Positions 52,093 to 62,984 of a DNA stretch of 64,000 bases are shown piece by piece. The position numbers and the translations under genes were made by a program. The notes beneath the pieces were generated by a model that saw only the letters and a program-made list of their open reading frames with translations, was not told the origin of the DNA and did not search any database. Every line of letters starts with the position of its first letter. The stretch's first letter is position 1. Location: NCBI GenBank assembly GCA_004835665.1, contig RBKR01000002.1, forward strand, positions 1-64,000, in the 5' to 3' direction. The DNA comes from Phoma sp. XZ068. Taxonomy: Eukaryota > Ascomycota > Dothideomycetes > Pleosporales > Didymellaceae.

Positions 52093-54141
52093 TCAGCCTC
52101 CAACAAGCACCCTCCTTAACTTCACCGCCGCATCACCCATCCCCTCGCTCTCCTTAGCTTCTCTTTGCAAATCCGGTTCGCCAAGTAGCATTGCCTTTCC
52201 TACGAGTTTCCATCTGCGCACTCCGTCCTTGGTCTTACCTGGTTGCAGAAGCCACACTCTCAGAGGGATACAAGTTGCATTCAGCAAATCAATCGGCACA
52301 GCAGCCCGGAGATCTTCAATCGGCCCTTCGTCAAATTGCTCGTTGACCTGTGCACCCGTAATGAAGGCCTCTTGGCTATCGATAGTGCACTGGATACGAC
52401 GTGTGTTGACGCTAATGTAGTACATAGAGCGTGGATCGGTAAGCCACGTGAGGAAGATGTGTGCGTCTTCGAATGTGAATATGGAGGGCGTTTGAATGCC
52501 TAGCATTGCTGAAATGGGCAGGAGCTGTACGACAAACACGTTCGCAGCGGAGATCAAAGAAGGATCGGGCTCCAGATTTCTGAACAAGCCCTGGTTGTAG
52601 TTGGATCCTACGACATCCTGCTTGAGCTGTGCCCACAGCCTGGCCGTAAAATCGTATCCGTTCATGATACAGCCGGCAAGGAACCTGCGGCGAGGCTTGT
52701 CGAGGGCCTCGTCAGGCTGATACGCTGATGTGATAGATGGAGCTACTGATAAATAGGTGTCTGGTCGTGTGGTCTTTATCGTGTTAGGAAAGATCCTGTA
52801 TGTAGGTTTGAGGTCGGCCTCTTTCACTTCAGCCCAAACGATGGGTGAAGGAAGAAGGACCATGTTCAACTCTATCTCTTGCATTGAGACACGGTAAATT
52901 CCATCCAGGCCTCTGCGCTTGAACCTGGGGATTGAGATGTCGTCAGGAATGTGGTGTCGCTGGAACCATGTTGGTTCGCCGTTAAGCTTTGGAACAACTC
53001 GAGCATCGAACATGGTGAGTGGATAAGCTTCTCCTGCTGCAAGAGCCAACAACGCGCTGATGTATAAGGCTTCTTCTGTGCTGCTCAATACATGTCCCTG
53101 GTATGCAAGTGCAAGTCCACACATGTTGATCATGATGCTAAGCTTGTCTTCCAGGAACATGCACCCTTTCTTGCTCACCCCGTTGTGTCTTGCCATAAGA
53201 CTGCTCCTCCATCCAGGTTCGCGATCGCCAGTATCGATGGGTACAAATATTTCCTGCCCTCCGTCTTTAGGCAAAGTACTTGCCATGATGAAGTGCAAAG
53301 TCCACCACTTGACCTTCACAACCGATCCTGCAGGACCATTCATAATGAAGGTAGCGTTGTGAATCTCGTTACACTGTCTCTTGTCACTCCAAGGTTCGTT
53401 GACATTAAACTCATGGAAGCACCAAGCTCGTTCCCACCAACGCGCAGCGTTGACCTTTCGATAGAAATTTGCAAACGCAGCTATTTCATCATCTGGCAGC
53501 TGCCACTCCTGATCAAATTTGCGCTTGGACGGATCGTACTTCTTACACAGGGCCACATCTTCCTCATCTAAAACTACATCTTCAAGAAGGACCAAAAGGC
53601 GTATGCACGATCTATAGATAATGTCCATTGCTGCAACAGACTTCTGTTTGTCTGTAGATGAGGTCTGGTCGATGCAGAGCTGATCTATCCAGATTCCGAC
53701 GCGAGGGTGATTTTTCTCGCTGATAATTGCATCGACGAAAGGCTTGCTTATAGGCCAACAGCCATTCTTTTCGTCACCCTGGGATAAGAAGTCCTCGGAA
53801 CGCCAGCAATATGATACAGCCATATACTGGCGGACGTAAAATCCAGTCTCATCGAACGAGTGAAGATCGGACTTTGGGAAGATCAGACGGAAAGGTGTGT
53901 TCAGGATGGTGGAGGATGAGCGTGGAGCAAACATCGATCTAGTATGCGAATCCCATTTGGCAAGATTCTGGAGTATGGAAGATGCTTCATGCTGGCTCTG
54001 ATTGAGCTTAGACAAGCCATACTCAAAGATTTCGGCTTTGTTCTGTTCTGTCAAAGTCAACTTGAACAGTTCATTACCTAGTGGCTCATACTCAGCCGCG
54101 TGGCAGGGCACTTTCAGGCTGGCTTCCGGAATGTCCGTCAT
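52093..54141 (-). CDS. HET-domain (heterokaryon incompatibility) protein
   Basis: An intronless frame of 682 codons from MTDIPEASLKVPCHAAEYE. The HET domain covers roughly residues 105-270: YMAVSYCWRSEDF, GIWIDQLCIDQ and SCIRLLVLLEDVVL, and then RWWERAWCFHEFN, where family members usually have RxWTxQE. HET proteins mediate non-self recognition and programmed cell death after fusion of unlike hyphae. There is no NACHT, ankyrin or WD repeat in the C-terminal 400 residues, which I do not recognise. It is intact, unlike the HET relic at 20431. Confidence 0.88.
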   Translation of the reverse strand: MTDIPEASLKVPCHAAEYEPLGNELFKLTLTEQNKAEIFEYGLSKLNQSQHEASSILQNLAKWDSHTRSMFAPRSSSTILNTPFRLIFPKSDLHSFDETGFYVRQYMAVSYCWRSEDFLSQGDEKNGCWPISKPFVDAIISEKNHPRVGIWIDQLCIDQTSSTDKQKSVAAMDIIYRSCIRLLVLLEDVVLDEEDVALCKKYDPSKRKFDQEWQLPDDEIAAFANFYRKVNAARWWERAWCFHEFNVNEPWSDKRQCNEIHNATFIMNGPAGSVVKVKWWTLHFIMASTLPKDGGQEIFVPIDTGDREPGWRSSLMARHNGVSKKGCMFLEDKLSIMINMCGLALAYQGHVLSSTEEALYISALLALAAGEAYPLTMFDARVVPKLNGEPTWFQRHHIPDDISIPRFKRRGLDGIYRVSMQEIELNMVLLPSPIVWAEVKEADLKPTYRIFPNTIKTTRPDTYLSVAPSITSAYQPDEALDKPRRRFLAGCIMNGYDFTARLWAQLKQDVVGSNYNQGLFRNLEPDPSLISAANVFVVQLLPISAMLGIQTPSIFTFEDAHIFLTWLTDPRSMYYISVNTRRIQCTIDSQEAFITGAQVNEQFDEGPIEDLRAAVPIDLLNATCIPLRVWLLQPGKTKDGVRRWKLVGKAMLLGEPDLQREAKESEGMGDAAVKLRRVLVGG

Positions 54142-54327
54142 GATGTGTACTTTTACATCAACCTCGACGTGGGGCGCAGTCCAGACTTACCAATCAGGCC
54201 ACCTCGGCAATGCGGGCAAGTGTGGGTCCCATATGGCAAATCAAGTTGTTTCGCTTAAAAGGACCGAGATCGATAGTATCATGTATATGATTGCGAAAAG
54301 CACTGCCTTTGACAAGAGCACACATTC
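54142..54327. other. Short spacer upstream of the HET gene
   Basis: 186 bases between the HET start and the GH71 stop. A CCTCGG hexamer lies at 54202-54207, which shows that this motif also occurs near genes unrelated to lipids. Confidence 0.5.
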
Positions 54328-55800
54328 TCAGTTCGGAAACCCTACAACCTGGAAGTTGTAGTTGCACAGCGAGGCCGAATCCACTACCTGCATCGTTTTA
54401 GCAATTATCATATTAACAGAGAGGTGAAAGTCATACCTCGAGCTTTCCATAACCGCCACCGATCATGGTACTACCGTCCCATACTTCAAGCTGCACCTTG
54501 CCCGTGGTCAAGCCGCCGAACTTGAACTTATTATAGCCTTCGATCAGTTCTTGCTTGCCGAGTTCCTTTGAGCCGACATTGACAACAGCTACTAGATTTG
54601 TTTGGCCTTTTTCTACAAGAATAATACCGCTCACTGCGTCCTCAGCAGCAGTTTTGATATCCGGAGACTTGGCAAGGGGATCTGATCCACAATTGGCGTC
54701 CACAGTAAGCGTATGATGCCAGAAAACACCTTGTACCGGCTTGCTGTTCGTAGGGACCATGTTCGCTGTTGTCCTGGCACCGCGCTTCCAGGCTTTGATG
54801 AAAGCCGGCAGGATCTCCCAGTACCCTTTGTGATCACGATCCTTGACCAGCGCTTGAATTTTGGGTGAACTTGTCATGGGCTCATCCCAGAGGTTACCCA
54901 TATAGTGACCTTCACCAGCATCGTTCCAGGTCTGGACCTCTAACATGTCCGGCTGCAAGTCTAAGGCTTGTCCAAACCGGTACTCCAGGTTGTCTTCACC
55001 ACGACGGTACCAGTTATTAGTCTGGTCGAGGTGCTTGAATTGGGTCGGCGAGAGGCCCATCATGAAAAGTTTTGAATTACTGCTGGCTGTGGACTGGAAA
55101 GTTTTGTCATCAGTAGTTGATACAATGCCTTTTCCTGCACCAGATGGGAGCCATGAGTTCCAGTTGAAGACTCCGTCGATGCTCTTGCGATCGGCGAAAG
55201 TGGTACTTGGATCTGCCTGATAGAAGCCAGGAATGATGACCACATCACCTACTTTGCTCTTGAAGGCCGACCATTGGCTATCAGGTATGCTCTCACCACC
55301 GAAGGTGGATACTATCGGCTTGCCATTGAACTTGAAATAAGAAGGCCTGTCCGTATACTGCTTGAGGTAGTCTGCATATTGATTGGGATCGGAAAGGTGT
55401 CCAGCTGCATGGTCGAAAGAGAAAAAGAGCCCGAATCCGAGGTCCTCGGCATTCTTGAAGAGATATTGGACGGTATTGTTCGACCAGGATGCAAATTGAT
55501 CTATTGGCCGGATGTCAGAAGATGTAGCTGACAGATGACAAGTAGCCTACCGTAGTTCATGGCGAATGCATCGAACCCTACAGCCTTAGCATCAATAACA
55601 TCTTGACGGGTATGCGCATCTGTGATCTCGCCAATCATGTAGTGTGCAAAACTAAATCGATTAACGTCAAGAACTTAGGCATTTGAGTATGCGTTTATTG
55701 TCCACACTCACACTGGCTTGCCAGTCGTCCGCTGCTGGACTGCTCTACCCGATGCAAGGCTGACTAATAGTCCAGCGATAGCGCTGGAAGTGAGGTGCAT
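54328..55800 (-). CDS. Secreted GH71 alpha-1,3-glucanase
   Basis: Four exons (55800-55712, 55651-55551, 55500-54437, 54387-54328) with introns of 60, 50 and 49 nt give 437 residues. The last intron is needed to reach the family ending LCNYNFQVVGF. The N-terminus MHLTSSAIAGLLVSLASG is a signal peptide. Landmarks are VFAHYMIGEITDAHTRQDV, GFDAFAMNYGDQFASW, GLFFSFDHAAG, the PDMLEVQTWNDAGEGHY stretch (catalytic region of GH71) and VFWHHTLTVDANCG. GH71 enzymes cut alpha-1,3-glucan, a fungal cell-wall polymer, for remodelling, sporulation or attack on other fungi. There is no carbohydrate-binding module. Confidence 0.9.
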
Positions 55801-56697
55801 GTCGTAGACGTGTGATGGGGCTTGGCTTAATGTCGTCTTGTTCTTGCCAGACTGCCAATAAATGCGATGTCGCGATCATTCAACGCAATGCGATCTCTAT
55901 ATATATACTATAATAGGGCCGGTCACAATTCAACCATCACGGTCCTTGAAACGCTTACTATGTGGTCAGGCGTGCAGCTATGCAGCCCTGTCACATTATT
56001 TGTATTCCTCTCGGCGTGGATGTTTGAAACACTATTATGAAGCGATTGCGCCCTAGAGTCCACTCTGCAGGGACCTGTCAATCCAAGTCCGGAGACCACG
56101 CGGGCCGGGAAGGCCGGCAGTAGGACCACACGCTGAGAGTTGACATCAACTAAATAGGTAGCACCGAAGCTACTCTGGGGATCAGACGATTTTCTGGGTG
56201 AGATATGATGTGTAGTGCATCTTCTAGTACAGAAGGTTGAAATGTGCTCGCGAGAGCAGATAGCAAAGTCGAAGTGACAAAGGTGCTAGCTAGCCAATCA
56301 CAAAACCCGAACCCCACATTCTCATGTCGATACATGTTTTGCAATGACTTGATAACACTAACATAGTGAATAGACTGATGGTGCCAAAAACTGCAAATTT
56401 TCAAGGCAGGGTTCAATTTTGTTGGCAAGCTCTGGGCTAACATAACCCAGGAAAACACAAGGGAGGTTGAACCATTTTGGTGACGTTAGGACCAGTGTAG
56501 CGTAGGAATAGAGCACCGTAAATCTGGGAAGGTGGTCGCTGGATTGTTTGTGCTCTCTACAAGTGCAGTCTACTCTGATCTTATACAGGTCCAACCGTTT
56601 CAAAGGCAAACACAGACAGAATGACAGGCCGTTTAGAGCACAAAGCTGGATATTATTGAATAGGGAATTATCATCCTACATCATACGCATTGGATAT
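55801..56697. other. Intergenic region
   Basis: The stretch holds the GH71 promoter and the 3' flank of the dienelactone hydrolase gene. TATATATATACTATAATAG near 55897-55915 is a TATA-like run about 100 bases before the GH71 start. No gene is seen. Confidence 0.5.
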
Positions 56698-57478
56698 CTA
56701 GTGCAGGTATTCGCTAAAGAACTTCACAGCATCCCTTTTCGCCTTCTCCAGCGCGGCCTTCTGTGTAGGATTGCTGGGATCACCGCGAGTCGCAAAGCCG
56801 TGCTGCACGCCTGGGAAGTAAATGTACTCCCAAGGAACATTCAGCTTCGGAAGCTTCTCCTGAGAGTATCTCTTCAGCTCCTCGGTGAATGCGAAGTCGT
56901 TCTCGGGCGCAATAATCTGAACGGGGACCTTAACGGCATCGATCTCAGCCTTCTCAATCAACGAAGGATGGGCCACGGAAAATGCGTCAATAAGCTGGGG
57001 GTCGGCACCAAGCTTGAAGCATGCCCATGCTCCGTAGCAGTAGCCGATTGCGATCACCTTCTTGTACTGCTTCTTCAACGTCTGAGCATGCTCCTTGATC
57101 GCGGGCCAGCGAACCTCCTTGTTGTGACGTCCGAGGAATTCCATGAGGTCAAAGTTCTTAGCCTTCTCTGGGTCGGAGAGCGCACCAGGATCGACAAATT
57201 CGCCCTCGAAACTGTGCAGTATCAGCTCAGACTCTCGCAATACTTGAGGAGAAGGTTTACAGATCGGGCACGTATACGGTCGCCTGGGACTCTTTGGCAA
57301 AGTGGTCGGCAATCAGACGAATGTTGGGAAGGGTCCAACCGAAGATATCGGTAAGGATGAGGACAGCAGCATCCTTAGAATCGCCAGCGACGTAGGCATT
57401 GACGTTTCCGAGCTTGGTCTCCTTTCCAGTGGTAGTGCCATTCCACTTGAAGCCGGTCTTGCAGTTTTCGCAGGACAT
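56698..57478 (-). CDS. Dienelactone hydrolase family protein
   Basis: Two exons (57478-57261 and 57211-56698) with a 49-nt intron give 243 residues. The start MSCENCKTGFKWNG has the C-x2-C end common in fungal members. The alpha/beta-hydrolase signature shows as LTDIFGWTLPNIRLIAD, the nucleophile motif GYCYGAW (Cys, as in dienelactone hydrolases), an acidic residue in APENDF and a late His in GVQHGFATRGD. These match the Cys-Asp-His triad. Such enzymes open lactones or esters in aromatic or lipid breakdown; the true substrate is unknown. No targeting signal is present. Confidence 0.9.
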
Positions 57479-58787
57479 TTTCTTGGTTGCAATTGCGATG
57501 GAGCTGTAGAGTAATCTGGAGGGTTCAATTCAATTGAGGTAACGAAGGATTCAAGGACGCAAGAGTAATCGAGGGTCCAAGTTGCCTTTTCGCTTGTACA
57601 GCTGAGGTGGGGTAGCTGAGGCGGTAGGATATATTTCCGATCTTTGAAGCTGCGCAATCACTCCCAGCCAATAGCAACGCGGCATCGGAATGCTTGCGGA
57701 CATTCTTTGCATTGGTGGGGTCGGTGACGACAGAATCGCTAGGGTATCCAAAGGAGATAACGCCTCGGCAAGGACAAAGTCCGCAAGCATGTTTGCCGAC
57801 TTCTCGCCGTACTGTGGTTGTTGCAACGTCCAGAAATCGATGAGACGTTGCCTGGTGGATGCACTTGAGGGTCGGTCCGTTAAGCCAACGGATAAAGAAA
57901 GCTTGCTGGTTTTGTTTCCGGCTCGGGTGCCTGGTGTACAGAGCAGCCAGTTGAAAGTTATTTTTAAGCAAGTGCGCTTGTTTTTCCGGCTCTAATATTG
58001 GCTCTACAGTATCTGCTAGTTGGAATAGCAGTCTCCAATCGATACGTGGACACCAAATAAGATTCGAGCTACCTTCATGGGTATGGATACAAATGCTAGG
58101 CGTACGAACCGTGGGGGAGGGTGTATACCTCGGTGCACCAGGCGTTTAGGTGCCTGTATGACTATGTGCGCCTTTCCCCTAGCAACACACTCCCAAGAGA
58201 CAAGCACATGACGGCCAGATATCGAAGCTAACATGACTGACGGTGTAAGATTCGGAGTTTAAGGATAATGCAGAGGTGAATAGACACATAGCTGACAAAC
58301 GGGAAGATCCCTTACCGAGTTGGCTTACCGGTCGGCTGAGGATGTAGGAAGACCTTTTGTGCAAAGCGGATAGCAGCAAGCGTAAGAAGAGGTGTCACCC
58401 ACAGAGCGCACTTATTCCTTTCCTCGCAGTAGAGCCATTGTACTGCTCTGGGAGATAGCCAATTTCACGGTCGATGGTCGCGATACCACGGCAGACCACG
58501 CTTGGTTGGCAATGCTGACCCGTCAGCGGCTTCCTGTACATGGTCGTAATGCGGGGACTTCCTCAGCAGCTGAGCGGTGTGCCAGGGTTGACTGCCGTAT
58601 ATATGAAGCTCATAATTTCGTTCACACTAAAGCCTAAGATTCAAGTTCGAGATAGTTGTGAGGAGTGAAGTATAGCTGACTTTGCCTGCGCTATTGATCA
58701 CACCACCCCGCCTTCGCAGATTTCCATCAATTCTCGTCTGACTTCCACGATCCTGGAAACGCTTATTTCTTCAAGGTCAAGCGCCAA
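57479..58787. other. Intergenic region of 1.3 kb
   Basis: No gene is seen. The left part is the dienelactone hydrolase promoter, with CCTCGG at 57763-57768. The right part is the 3' flank of the acyl-CoA synthetase. Confidence 0.5.
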
Positions 58788-60627
58788 TCACAGCTTCGCC
58801 AACTGCACGCTTGGCATCATCCACTGTTGAACATCCGGGCATGTCTCGTAATCAGGAGGAAAGAATTGCGGCCCCAGAATCTTCTTCTGCACCTTGCCTG
58901 TCGCTGTCTTTGGGAGTTCTCCGGGAGCAATGCGAAGCAGTGTCGGCAATTTGTACCCTGCCAGCCTCCCACGCAGGTCCCTCCGTACATCTTCGATTGT
59001 GAGTACTTGTTCGGCATTACCGTAATTCTCGAGGAAGGAATCAGTCAAATCTTCTTCCTGCAGTGAGATCAATGCAGCCACCCGTTGACCAAACTCCTCA
59101 TCAGCGACGCCCACAACCATGGCTTCGGAAACGTATGGCAGTCCGAGCAGCTCGCGCTCGATATCCAATGCAGAGATCTTATACCCTCCGGATTTGATGA
59201 TGTCCAATGATGCCCGGCCAACTATATAGTAGTAGGTGCCCTCTTTACGCGCTATGTCGCCAGTTCGGAAGTAGCCATCCTCGTCGTGTGCCTTTGCAGT
59301 GGCTTCAGGGTCCTGAAGGTACTTGGAAAACATGTACTAATGTGGTCAGTGCGAGCACAATCGCAAAATGTGGCCTGCTTACCGGACTTTTCACCAATAC
59401 TTCGCCCTCATCACCATCCGACAACTTAACATCAATACCACTTGCGATCTGACCCACAGAACCGTCAGGGACCTTCTTATCATCCAGACGAACTTTAAAC
59501 ACCGCACCAAATTCAGTGGCACCGTATCTCTGCACTATTCGCTTTTGCATGAGCGTGGCCCAAAAGTCGTTCAGGGGTTGAGGCAACGCTGACGTTCCGC
59601 AAAGACACGCACGAAACTGCCGTGCACCGGCGATGTACTTTGCCAACTCTCGCGAGGGAAGCTTGACCAGATGACGTTGATAGTGTCGCCGCATTCGCAT
59701 ATATATGGTCGGGACGCCGGAGAAGAACGTCAGTCGGCGCCGTGGGTTGGTCGCACCTTGCTTCCACCGCTCCCACATCCATACCTCGTCGAAGCCGCCG
59801 CTACGAAATTCGATGCGACTTCCAGAAATTAGGAACGGAAAAAAATTGATTCCCACACCAGTTGCATGGTGCACAGGAAGCACGTGTAACATTACATCAT
59901 CCTCGGCGACCCTGTAGTGGTCTGCGATAGACAGCGCACAGTCGAAGACAAACGATCTACGCATGACTGCACCCTTGGGGGGACCAGTGGTACCACTAGT
60001 GAATATGACAACACCAGGTGCGTTCTCTTCCAACGCGCGATCTGAGGAGATCAAGATGTCCGAAGGACACAATGTCGGTGCGTAGATACACGAGCCAATA
60101 GGAACCCCTCGAAAATGCTCGTTACTTGTCGATGCGATCCTCTTCTCGAGCTCACAGCATTTTCCGAGGTCGAATGAGCTCACAAGTACTAGTGCAGATC
60201 GTGACTTCTCGATGAAGTATGCTGCCTCTTCCACAGGTAGTGCAGGTGTAATGGGCACAGCTGCCGCACCCATTGCAAGCACCGTCAGCATTGCAACAGT
60301 ATACTCGTATCCACCGGCTGCCACTATCGCAATGTATACTTCTTCTCTTTGGTTCAACGCTTCGAGCGTTGCGGCATCGAGTGTGTCCAAGACCGTCTCA
60401 CGCAACGCCAATACATCCGAGAGCAACTCTAAGTGGGTTCTTTGATGCTTGGATCGAACATCGTCGATTGCTACGCGACAAGGCCTCCGGCCGGCGTACC
60501 TCAGCAGCCGGCTGAACAGTGGCTGCCGAATTCAGTACAGAAAGACAGGTCCACGGGCATTACATACAGTATTGGGAAGCACATTGTGCCCTGTGTGTCT
60601 CGGGACCATAAAGGAACGATCCTCCAT
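58788..60627 (-). CDS. Malonyl-CoA/acyl-CoA synthetase (AMP-binding) with PTS1 AKL
   Basis: Three exons (60627-60568, 60522-59383, 59336-58788) with introns of 45 and 46 nt give 582 residues. The short first exon (MEDRSFMVPRHTGHNVLPNT) is accepted because it joins in phase to PLFSRLLRYAGRRP. ANL-superfamily motifs are complete: FTSGTTGPPKGAV (phosphate loop), RYGATEFG, GYFRTGDIARKE, SGGYKISALDIE and PKTATGKVQKK (C-terminal Lys). The set resembles ACSF3-type malonyl-CoA synthetases, but a short or medium acyl substrate is possible. The protein ends QLAKL, a type 1 peroxisomal signal, so activation would feed peroxisomal beta-oxidation or acyl metabolism. Confidence 0.9.
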
Positions 60628-60816
60628 GTTGGTGGTTGTGCCTATCCGGGCGGATGCTATCAGGCTATTTGAGAGTCTGCGACATGCTTCGATTGGAACG
60701 TCAAGGTTCTGTAATGCATCGTGTCTTGCCTAGGCATGCGAAAAGCTGAGTCGATTTGGAGTTTCATCCCAATTCAATGGGAATTATCGGTATTTCTCAA
60801 GGAGGTTCTCACTACG

Positions 60817-60842
60817 GCGGGGTTCCCTATCCTCTACCCCGC
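60817..60842. promoter_or_regulatory. Inverted GCGGGGT / ACCCCGC pair upstream of the synthetase
   Basis: GCGGGGT at 60817-60823 and its exact reverse complement ACCCCGC at 60836-60842 are 12 bases apart, about 190-215 bases before the synthetase ATG. Each arm fits the SYGGRG consensus of the carbon catabolite repressor CreA. Adjacent CreA sites in opposite orientation are a known arrangement for repression by glucose. Binding is inferred. Confidence 0.4.
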
Positions 60843-62757
60843 AGACATTACTCGCTCCCGGCGCTAACGGACTGCAAGGCTGCAACCGCTAACACAACAA
60901 CACAATATGCTTTGTGCAATCAACTGTGGCCTCTAACGACCGATATTATATGTAAACACACGTAGTCATGGATTAACTGCTGCGCGACGCCATCCTTCGA
61001 ATGGAAGCCAATGATCCCAACGGCCCAACAAAAGACATATCACGCTCCACTCGGCCGTCCACGTACCCGCAACGGACTTGCGACAAACAATCAAAGCAGT
61101 GTACCTTTCCCGGAATCCAAGTTCTCACGCTATTGATCTGCTTTGTGCAACCAAGCTTCTCTGACATACCATCGCATGTTGCTAAACCAGCCTCAATGAA
61201 CGTACGATGGCGTAACACAGGACCCGGCCGAGCTATTATACAATGCATTCTCAGAGCAGCCTATCATTGCAATGTTCCAGAATACCATCCGAAGGACACA
61301 TGAATCCGGACCGGTGAGCAGCGTAAGACAAGCTTCCTGCCTGGTACTGCGGTCCGCAGCCGTGTGGTCTGACCACCGTCTCGTGCGCATGGCCCCCAGA
61401 AGCACGGAATTTCATCCAGCCACTTAGAATACTTGAGATGTATCAGGAGTCCAATCAGAGTAGGTTCGTCTTGTTTTACGTTTGTTCAACCGTTTGCATA
61501 GCAGGAATATGCACGACAGCGCTCCTGCGCCTGTTCCTCAGCCTGCGATGCATAGCAAATCATCTGCATATGGCATCAATCAGCTCGCCCTATCAACCAA
61601 TTTTGCTGACTTGCAGAAGTGCGGTAAAGCTACGTTTCCGCTCATTGGATTTCCACAGTTGTACGAGACCTGAACACGCTACGTGGCGCTTATTCCACTC
61701 AAATCACAGTCACAACACTCATACGACTTCCACCATTCGCATGCTTACCTCGGCGGCATCCTCGACTTTGTTGTTCGGTGTGGAGTTGGCAGATGCACTG
61801 GCCCTCGGCCCAAGCTCCGCGAACTCCACTTGCGACGTGTCTGCTCGAAGCGCGTGCACCTATGACGCATATCTGCTTACAGTGTGGCCCACGTTCTTCA
61901 AGTAAGGTCTCAATGTACACCGCTCCGCAGCGACAGTGCTATTTTCGGGCAGCAAGAACCCACATCTGAATGTGTTGTACCATTTGTTTCAGATGGCACT
62001 GTAGGAGGGCGCTTTCCAACCACCAGGCTGATGGATTCTTGCTTTTGCCTTGCATGGGCATGAAGCGCAACATATTTGCTTGCTGCCTGGATTCATGACC
62101 AGTACGCGCTCGGTATGCGAAGAGCGATACGGCGTCTACTTGTTACGACAAGACGTGGCTTCGCCTCATTACTTGCCGCATTGCCAACCATTACAACCAT
62201 TTGCATGGCGTGATAGACCCTGCATTCGCCTTCAGCGTGTGGTCCCGCACGCCAGCGTCGAAAGCCGAGTCTATTTGAGTGTCAGCCTGGCCAAGAGGAA
62301 AAGAGGGCAAACAAAGGCCTGTTGTACTGCCTTGTCTTCCCGCAACCTTGTGCAGCTTTTCGGGGAGAAGATTGTCTCCTTTTGAATTGCCTGACACCTC
62401 AGATCCGCAGCAATGGTTGTCGCTCGGCGGGCAGCCGAAACTGATCACGCCCTTGCCCTTTGCATCCAGTTTGGTGGAGACGCATGTTGAACGTTCCCAC
62501 AAGCGGAAGCACATCGCCCGCATCCGCAACGTTTGGCTCAGGAACCGTGAAATCGTAAGGCGGACGGGGAAGACGGGGCGCTCAACGTTGGGCGCCGGGT
62601 GTGACCCGGAACCCCTGTCCTAACGAAGCTTGCTCGGGGGTGCGGCTTGGAACCCGAAGATGGCAGCGCCATTGCACGGAAATGGGATGGTCATTATTGT
62701 TAGCGCAATCGGGCCGTGTGCCAAACGTCTCGGTCAACGCGGCCTAGCCGTCACACA

Positions 62758-62846
62758 GGCTCGACAAAGGGACCTTGCGGTGACAGCTCTCGTGGTTGTT
62801 CCTGCGTGTTTGTTACCCCTTCACCGCAAGGTCTCATTGTCGAGCC
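62758..62846. repeat. Imperfect inverted repeat, 26-base arms and 37-base loop
   Basis: The left arm at 62758-62783 begins GGCTCGACAA and ends CCTTGCGGTGA. The right arm at 62821-62846 is its reverse complement with two mismatches. An outer pair, GTCACACA (62750-62757) and TGTGTGAC (62864-62871), extends the symmetry. It could be a MITE relic or a strong hairpin in DNA or RNA, about 140-230 bases before the acyltransferase ATG. Confidence 0.6.
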
Positions 62847-62984
62847 CCCACAGATTCACGGTATGTGTGACTGTTCCCTCTCTTGGTATATATAGTAACT
62901 GCGGCAGGCCCCGGATATGCCCTTAAACTTCGTTCTAACAACGCGCAATCTTGACGCTAGCACATTATCGTGATTTGTATCAAC

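Larger units (their letters stand above)
60628..62984. other. Intergenic region of 2.4 kb
   Basis: It includes the synthetase promoter and the acyltransferase promoter. One frame at 61741-61905 (MLTSAASSTLLFGVELADALA) looks faintly like a signal peptide with two Cys after it, but the rest is not family-like and I do not call it. The inverted repeat at 62758-62846 is listed separately. Confidence 0.4.

Noticed and set aside
61741..61905. Small secreted protein candidate
   Set aside because: The hydrophobic start is weak, the frame is short, and no splice extension gives a Cys-rich mature protein.
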